Source: Bidens hawaiensis (taxonomy: Eukaryota > Streptophyta > Magnoliopsida > Asterales > Asteraceae). Taken from it: a DNA stretch of 64,000 nucleotides. This document shows positions 57,410 to 64,000 of this stretch, in pieces. Each line of letters begins with the position of its first letter. Position 1 is the first letter of the stretch. The stretch is from contig JAIQDT010000106.1 in NCBI GenBank assembly GCA_021521415.1, positions 3,089,001-3,153,000 on the forward strand. The letters run 5' to 3'. Both the position numbers and the translations under genes were made by a program. The notes under the pieces were generated by a model. It ran no database searches. It was not told the DNA's origin and was given only the letters and a program-made list of their open reading frames with translations.

Positions 57410-59902
57410 TGTCACACCCCGACCATGACGGAAACGTCGGGGCGCAACCGATTGTTCATCGCACACGACACTATTAAGTGACAATATTTAATCAACTCAT
57501 TTAAATTCATAAAAACACAAAAAGTCACATAACTTGTTCATACAATAACCAAATTCAAATCATAGTAAATAATATATTGTTCGTTTTGCTAATATCCTAA
57601 TAGTCTCGATAACGTTTTTTTTTTCTTCAAGTCCTCGAGTTAACCTAAAGTCAAACCTGTAACATTGCATAAATAGATTTTGTCAACACAAAGGTTGGTG
57701 AGCAATTTCATAGTTTTTGAACAATAGATATATAATATGAAATTCCACAACTTGTATACAAAACAATAAATAATAGCAACAATTTAGATAAATGAAATCG
57801 TTAATAAGAATACATTAACGACACCTTTCTATAAGGGGATGCCAATATACTCGGATTTTGTATGAAATCGTTAATAAGAATACATTAACGACACCTTTCT
57901 ATAAGGGGATGCCAGATATACTCGGATTTATGAATCAACCATCCAAAAGCGGTAAACACATTAGCACTTAAGCATATAAGCATATAATCACCAAATCGAG
58001 CATTTATTTAAGTGAAGTATACAATAAAGTTTGTGGTTTAAGACTCAAGTATAAATCATTTGGATTTGAATAAGTTTGCAATGTCACCCCCAAAATATAA
58101 AAGAGTGAAAACGGGGGATGAAAGTACTCACATTCAAGTAATAAACTTGAAAGATTTGATGATTTGGAGATTAACTGGAACGATGAGTTTAACGAACGAA
58201 GCCTAAAGGAGAAGAAGTCTTGTATTATAAAAGTTGTCTTGGAAGTCTTTAAATGAAAATAAATGATAAGAAATATAAACAATTTAAAGTTTAAGGTTTA
58301 AAATGTAAATATTTAAGAAATTATAATAATAGTCCTTTAAAAATGTAAGTTTGCTCGAAACCGGGTTAAAGTATCTAGCCCTTAATTTTACTCAACCTAT
58401 GTTAAGTAATAAGGTGGGTAAAAATGCAAGAAAACAAGTCCCTTTATAATATAGATACTAAAACGGGTTTTAACGAGTGTTCGGGTGGTCGGTTCGGGTC
58501 TTGGTGACTTGACCAAACCCAAAGTCAACTTTCCCAAAATAATAAATGTATGAGATAACTCAATAAATCTTAAAGAGACTTAACCAAGTATGTAGTTCTA
58601 TTGTTTTAGAACTAACAATGTCCGTTAATCGAGTGTTCGGTTTAGTCGGTCCAAACTTTGTTATAAGATCAAATTGGATTCAACATTCCGGGTACTTTGT
58701 GAAAATAATTAAAATCAGTTTATAAAGTATTTTTAAATAAATATATAAGCTTTAATGGTTAAAAACACACTTGTGTGTCTTAAGCGAGTAAACTTGGTTT
58801 AGTTCGGTTCGGTTCATTTTTTTTTATCTTGGAATAAGGCCAAGAATGGTTACCACATGTCCAAACATCATAGAACTTGTAAAATAATTTATAAATAATA
58901 ATACCAAAGTTTTACATACAAAAAGTCAACAACAAAGTCTTTAAACGAAAATTCGGTTTTCGGTTCGGATCTTGTTTCGGGATAAGACCGAGGTTAGATT
59001 CTACAAACCCATAACCATGGAACTAATTAAAATGATTTTAGAAACTCAAATCTTACATAAAACATGTTTATACAACTATTTAAACAAACTAGTAAACAAG
59101 AGTTCGGCTTCCGGTTTGGAGCTATTTACGGAATAACCGAGGCTAGTCTCTACAAACCCATAACCATGGAACTCAAAATGTAAAATAAAACTAAGATGAG
59201 CAGAAGTTAAACAAGTATAACTAGTTTGATAGTTAGATGCGGAAAATATATATATCAAGGACTACTACGAGTCCTCCATGTAGCTTTGTCTTATGGGCCG
59301 GACACTTAACCGACCGAGACCGGAGAAATGCCCACCGAAGGTACAAAGGGTGCTATTATATATATGTTGTATAACAATCTTCAAGTATAAATAAGTGTTA
59401 ACAAGTTGATTATAATGTAAGACTATGGTCAGTTTGACTTTGGAAAGTCAAACTGTCAAAAAAAATATGAAGAACACCTTTGAATGCTTGAGAATTGGAA
59501 GAGAAAGAGATGAATGAGCAAGGATTAATGAAGGGGATAGGAGTGTATATATAGAGTGGGTTGAAAGGGTCAAGCATGGGGTGTGATATCAAGGTTTGCA
59601 TGCAAGAGGGGTTAAGACAAGTCACAAAACAACAAAAAAATAAAAAATAAAAAAATGAGCTGCTGCTGGTCAGCACGTCGGTTTGCGTCCGGAAGTTCGT
59701 TTTTGATGTATCTTGAGCGTTTTAAGTCCGTTTTCGAATCCGTAAAAGGGGTTTTTCAAATTATACAAGCGGGAATGTTTTAATAACATAAAATCCAATA
59801 TTTTATATATTTGAAATGTTTGGGATATAAATCGGGTCGGTTTACAACATAAAAACAAATACAAAATAAATACAATTTAACCCGAAATCGAGGATTGTCA
59901 CA
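57410..59902 (-). mobile_element. Solo LTR (2493 bp) in intron 2 of gene C
   Basis: On the minus strand it reads TGTGACAATCCTCG to GGGGTGTGACA, end to end like 13353-17937 but without the nested insertion. The flanks GAATA (57405-57409) and TAATA (59903-59907) agree at 4 of 5 bases. No coding content; the two short ORFs shared with the other copy are LTR sequence. Confidence 0.88.
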
Positions 59903-60239
59903 TAATATATAATATATACCCACAGGCAAAAGCATATAATTAACTTGATCATCACAAAAGCATCTGAATTAAATGCTTAAACTCGCAATATCTAACAAGC
60001 AAGCATATACATGCATGAGTAGCAATTAAGCATATTAATGATGATGAACTTACATCCTGAGATGAGATCTTCATATTCGGGTTGCGAGGCCGATGAGTGG
60101 ATGCCGGTTTCCTGTTCGCCAACGAAAAGCAGCAAATATAATCACACTCGGTGCGAAATCGATCAATAAAACACAAACATGCACGTTGCATATATTAAGT
60201 ACCTCTTGTTCTTGTCAACTGTTACGAGCCATGGCGCGA

Positions 60240-61766
60240 AGGAGAAACAAACCCTAACGTATGTATGTTAATCGACGAAGAAAATAAAAGAAAAATAAAT
60301 AATAAGATTATATATTCGAGTTTTCCAAACTTTCTTTTCTTAAAAATTTTGGCATTAATTGTTAAATTTTATCTTAAATATATATTCAAGCCACGAAATG
60401 TTTATTTGTAAATGTTGGTTTCTCATACATTTGACACGAATTCAAGGTTATGGGTCTCATTAAACCCAGATAGCCATTAAAAGGGTTAAACATCTCATTA
60501 TATTAAAAACTAGAATATAGTCCGTGTAATACACGAGTGGTTAAAAAGAGACAACAAAAATTAAAATTTAATAATATACGTAATAGCATACCTTATGGAT
60601 TTATAAGATATAAATAATGATAAATAAAATTTTATAATTAATAAATATCTAAAAATTTCATTTAATGCAACATTTAAAGTTACATTTACAGCTTTGTTAA
60701 TAATTTTATAAATGGTCATACTAAGAAGTGAGCACAAAATGATCAATAAATAATTAATTGTGGTAATTGATTATGATTATAAAAAACATTAATTAATGTA
60801 TATGTGACAATTATATAAATAAAAATTGTATTAGGTGGCAACATAGGTGGATGGTCTAGAAAGTGAACATATGAATACATTGTTTTGCTTTAATACATAG
60901 GAAGATTAATCTTGACAAATTTTTGATATGAAAATCTTATAAAAAAAGAGATATACTAAAAATAAATATCCTATTTTTTTAAAATAAAAATATTATTTAT
61001 AATTATGAAACAATTTTACAATAAAAAAAATAAGCGGGTCATACTCATGGGTATCATCACCAGATAACTTTTAAACGAGTTATAACATTTCATTTATTTG
61101 TGAAACCCTTTTATCATCAAACCCTAAGTATATTATTAATTTTCTTTCAATAAAGAAAATTAAAATTCAAAAAATAAATGTTAAAAAACAAAAATGTAGA
61201 ACAACCCCCGTAATTGCTACTCTTATATGTTGCCTTTTAGTCATGAAGTCGAGTTTGTAAACTAATAATCTGAATATGTGACTTGATATATACCTCTTGG
61301 ACATGCGAGTTTTTAACTAAAGTTTACCGTAACAAAAGGGGAGGTCTAAACACAATTCATCCAAACAAATTTAATAAAATAATATATAATAAAAAACACA
61401 ATTCATGATATTGATCCAAACAAATTTGATTAAAGAAAATGAAAGAACTGGAATTAACACATGCCATTCTCTTTTTGTGTTATGATAAAAGACCCATCGA
61501 CTTCCAAAATACAAGCAGTGGAACTAGAGTACGATGATCATTTAATCGACACGGTACGTTTTATATTAGTATAGTTTGATCTCGTGGATTCTCATTAGAG
61601 TATTTTAGCTTTAAGCAAAAATAAATATTTATTGTATTTTGGAGATGGAAGTTCTATTTCAAGAATAGTATATATGTATTAGAGTTTTTATAAGCAAAAA
61701 AATCTATTGTGGAAGATGAACAGTTTTATTTCACGAATAGACTTAAAAATAAATTATCAGTAAAAA
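60240..61766. other. Intergenic; right part duplicated from near 45713-46047
   Basis: AT-rich sequence without a supported gene. 61228-61766 shares blocks in order with the sequence before the tRNA-Cys at 46048, including GTTGCCTTTTAGTCATGA. Confidence 0.4.
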
Positions 61767-61838
61767 AGGGCCCAACCGGGTTCGAACCGGTGACCTATTG
61801 ATCTGCAGTCAATTGATCTACCACTGAGCTATGGACCC
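61767..61838 (-). tRNA. tRNA-Cys (anticodon GCA), D-stem mismatch
   Basis: A 72-nt cloverleaf on the minus strand: acceptor GGGTCCA/TGGGCCC, anticodon stem ATTGA/TCAAT with loop CTGCAGA (GCA), and T-arm CCGGTTCGAACCCGG. The 3' half of the D-stem reads GATC where the copy at 46048 has GAGC, so one D-stem pair is lost. Otherwise it looks intact. Confidence 0.92.
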
Positions 61839-62342
61839 TTGTTATTATACATTCAGGGCACTTTTACTATATATATATATAATAATAAAAAAGCATCAAT
61901 TCAATGTAGCATCCGATATTCAGTAAATGTATATAGAATTAAAAATCTATTCTATTTTTGCTTGCTTGATTTCCAATTGAGCAGAACTATATACTTGGTT
62001 TCTTCAATAGTGGATGACAAATACACCTCATGCTCTTGTTTTCTTCAATTTGCTTGATTTTAATTTTTAACCTTTTCCCTTGAAATTCCCTTTTTAATCT
62101 CAAAAGAAAAATACTCATCATATTTAGCATTCAAACAATAAAGCTTTAAAACCCATTGTAATATTTTATATTGATAACCATAAGAACTGTTTTAATGCTT
62201 ATACTTTTTTTAGTTTTAAAATATATACTTTAGGTTTCATATAATAATATCAAATAACATATTTATAAATGCATTATAGGAAGGGAAACGGGTGTTGATA
62301 CAACAAACTTACAGGGTTGAAAAACCGCAAGTTGAAAAACGA
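61839..62342. other. Intergenic, no gene recognised
   Basis: AT-rich sequence; nothing is supported. Confidence 0.4.
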
Positions 62343-62730
62343 CTTCTTGTTACAGTTTGGTTTCGAAAAGCCGACATGGAAACACGCCGAGTCTTACAAG
62401 TCAACCTTGAATAACGTTTGTACATTTACTTTGTGAGTCAAAAATCTCCCGATCAAATTTACAAGAAAAAAAGTTGTTTTGTAACATGTTACAAGCCATA
62501 TATGTAATAATCATAGCTGTAAAATCTTGAGAGACGGCTTCTTGTCGCAGTTTGGTTTCAAAAAGCCGACATGGAAACACATCGAGTCTTACCAGTCAAC
62601 CATGAACATACGTTGTACATTTCCTTCGTGAGTCAAAAATCTCCCGATCAAATTTACAAGAAAAAAATTGTTTTGTACCATGTTACAAGCCATATGTGTT
62701 ATAATCATAGCTGTAAAAATCTTGACTAGG
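62343..62730 (+). repeat. Tandem duplication of about 195 bp
   Basis: The units begin CTTCTTGTTACAG (62343) and CTTCTTGTCGCAG (62538) and share CAGTTTGGTTTC, AAAATCTCCCGATCAAATTT and AATCATAGCTGTAAAA. Differences are few. Confidence 0.9.
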
Positions 62731-63079
62731 CGTCGATTAAACTCCAATTAATCACTAGTCACGTCCACCGTCTGACTAGCGACTACCGATTTCTACAGGA
62801 TATATTATAACTAATAAGTCTTTTATTAATATTAATTAATATATCATGATTAACTTAATTAAATAAAATCATTAGACCCAAATTCAATCTAAGTCGTCGT
62901 GGCATATACTTGAGGAATCTATTTGCCAGACTAGATTCTTCATTGAATCCATGTTTTTTAAGTAAGCTACTGCAAGCAATCACCACCTGCTTCAGTCAAC
63001 ACAACAACTGTTTACCCCCAATTTCAACTAGGGTTTTTTTTTTCCAATCTCAATCTGCAATTTCAGGTGATCTTTCTTC
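62731..63079 (+). other. Possible 5' exon of a gene leaving the window
   Basis: An open frame from 62910 (reading LFARLDSSLNPCF) runs to a plausible donor, TTTCAG|GTGATC, at about 63066. It is followed by T-rich sequence typical of a first intron. The N-terminus has Arg and no acids apart from one Asp, as organelle targeting peptides may. Without the downstream exons this is only a suggestion. Confidence 0.25.
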
Positions 63080-64000
63080 AATCCACTCTCATTTTAGTAT
63101 CCAACTGATTACTATTTTTTTACCCTTTTGTTGTTTATTAGTTCCCATTAGGTTTAACAATCAAGTTTCAATTTTTATTCAAGATTCTTGTTATGTAGTA
63201 GTAATCTTGGTTCCATAGATTAAACCCTTTTGTTCTTGGTTGTTTACTAGCCCTGCTTGTGGTGCGCACTTATGATGTATATATGTGTGAACCCTCGGGT
63301 GGGCAAAAGTGAAATTGCACTAATTTTGACGTTATTTTACTAATCTCGTGAAAATAACGTTAAAAGTGACGGACGGTTAATCAGGCATCATGTAGTGGCG
63401 TTGATAGCCGAAAGACAAGGGTACATGCACCGATCAGCCGGTGTCCCGATGATTGAGTGCTATGTGCCTTATGTCCAGGGCTTGATGCAAAACTACTATC
63501 GAGCCGGGGGTCTCACCGAAAGCAGCCTCTCTATCCTTATAGGGTAGAGGTAAGGCTGTCTACATCTTACCCTCCTCAGACCCTACCATAGCTTTGCTAT
63601 TGGTGGGATATACTGAGTACGATGATGATGATGATGATGTTCTTGGTTGTTTACATTAGAGTTCTTGCAGAATCAGTTGTTATAAGACTTGTGAAACAGT
63701 CAAGTTCCAATTTTTATTCAAGATTCTTGGTGAAACAATCAAGTTCTGATTTTTATTCAAGATTCTTGTTATATAGTAGTAATCTTGGCTCCATAGATTA
63801 AACCCTTTTGATCTTGGTTAGTTCGCATTAAATTTCTTGCAGAATCAATTGTTATAAGACTTGTGAAACAGTCAAGTTCTGATTTTTATTCAAGATTCTT
63901 GGTGGAATAATCAAGTTTCAATTTTTATTCAAGATTCTTGTTATATAGTAGTAGTCTTGGTTCCATAGATTAAACCCCTTTTGTTCTTGATCAGTTCTTA
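63080..64000 (+). repeat. Degenerate tandem repeats interrupted by a retroposon
   Basis: Blocks such as TTTTTATTCAAGATTCTTG, TAGTAGTAATCTTGG and CCATAGATTAAACCC recur near 63175, 63710-63795 and 63885-63975. The array continues beyond the window. Confidence 0.8.
63248..63638 (+). mobile_element. Short retroposon with (GAT)n tail and 16-bp TSD (391 bp)
   Basis: The insert begins TAGCCCTGCTTGTGG and ends in a GATGAT run. Both sides carry GTTCTTGGTTGTTTAC (63232-63247 and 63639-63654), a perfect 16-bp duplication as left by target-primed reverse transcription. The length and simple-repeat tail suit a SINE or a 5'-truncated LINE; clear A and B boxes were not found. Its 3' half matches 937-1077. 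Confidence 0.85.

Larger units (their letters stand above)
55865..60232 (-). pseudogene. Small unrecognised protein, family member C (first-exon frameshift)
   Basis: Exons are 60232-60203, 60111-60054, 56651-56523, 56399-56351, 56229-56049 and 55943-55865. Exon 1 is 30 bp against 29 in A and B; one extra base after ATGGCTCGTAA puts a TGA in frame. From exon 2 on, all phases agree: MKISSQD, then DKFAKMPSQ, a Lys/Arg-rich stretch (QRRKKKKIPK), a second DKFA motif exon, and the conserved PPAIPKLIHAFIKDVINI and YEREHAKSLIAGYD exons to a normal stop. Translation could restart at the Met of exon 2, so a shorter product is possible. The protein is longer than A and B because exon 3 is extended and an exon 4 is added. 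Intron 2 contains a 2.5-kb solo LTR and a split MITE. Confidence 0.62.

Overview
The window looks like nuclear DNA of a flowering plant. It has AT-rich intergenic sequence, genes with many short exons and GT-AG introns, nuclear-type tRNA-Cys genes, LTR retrotransposons and many small terminal-inverted-repeat elements. The style of the LTRs and of the hAT-type MITEs suggests a eudicot, perhaps Asteraceae; that is inference, not proof. Very few genes look fully functional. Most of the 64 kb is duplicated, decayed or transposon-derived.

Layout. 1-6.6 kb: MITE and retroposon pieces around a decayed papain-like cysteine peptidase relative, whose upstream exon is present twice. 6.6-13.3 kb: gene-poor, with MITEs and a long-TIR element. 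13.35-17.94 kb: a solo LTR carrying a second, nested solo LTR. 19.4-23.7 kb: a second, better preserved but frameshifted papain-like copy with a duplicated upstream block. 24.16-33.45 kb: a complete young LTR retrotransposon (987-bp LTRs, TSD CGTAT). It keeps an intact gag, has lost nearly all of pol, and carries an intact six-exon, 857-residue gene on the opposite strand. 34-41 kb: MITEs and the one paralogue (D) of a small unrecognised gene family that still reads through. 41.3-44.9 kb: a full-length 15-exon peroxisomal acyl-CoA thioesterase gene with clear disabling changes. 46.0 and 61.8 kb: two tRNA-Cys(GCA) genes on the minus strand with related flanks. Between them, on the minus strand, lie three tandem paralogues (A, B, C) of the 35.8-kb gene, each with its own lesion and its own transposon load in the same intron. 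62-64 kb: tandem duplications and a short retroposon with a 16-bp TSD.

How it fits together. The local history is gene duplication (papain-like genes, the small family, tRNA-Cys) followed by repeated transposon insertion and decay. The retrotransposon is the most coherent system: it can supply Gag and the antisense-encoded protein but must borrow reverse transcriptase and integrase. Exon boundaries below were found by eye from splice motifs, reading phase and comparison between paralogues in the window.
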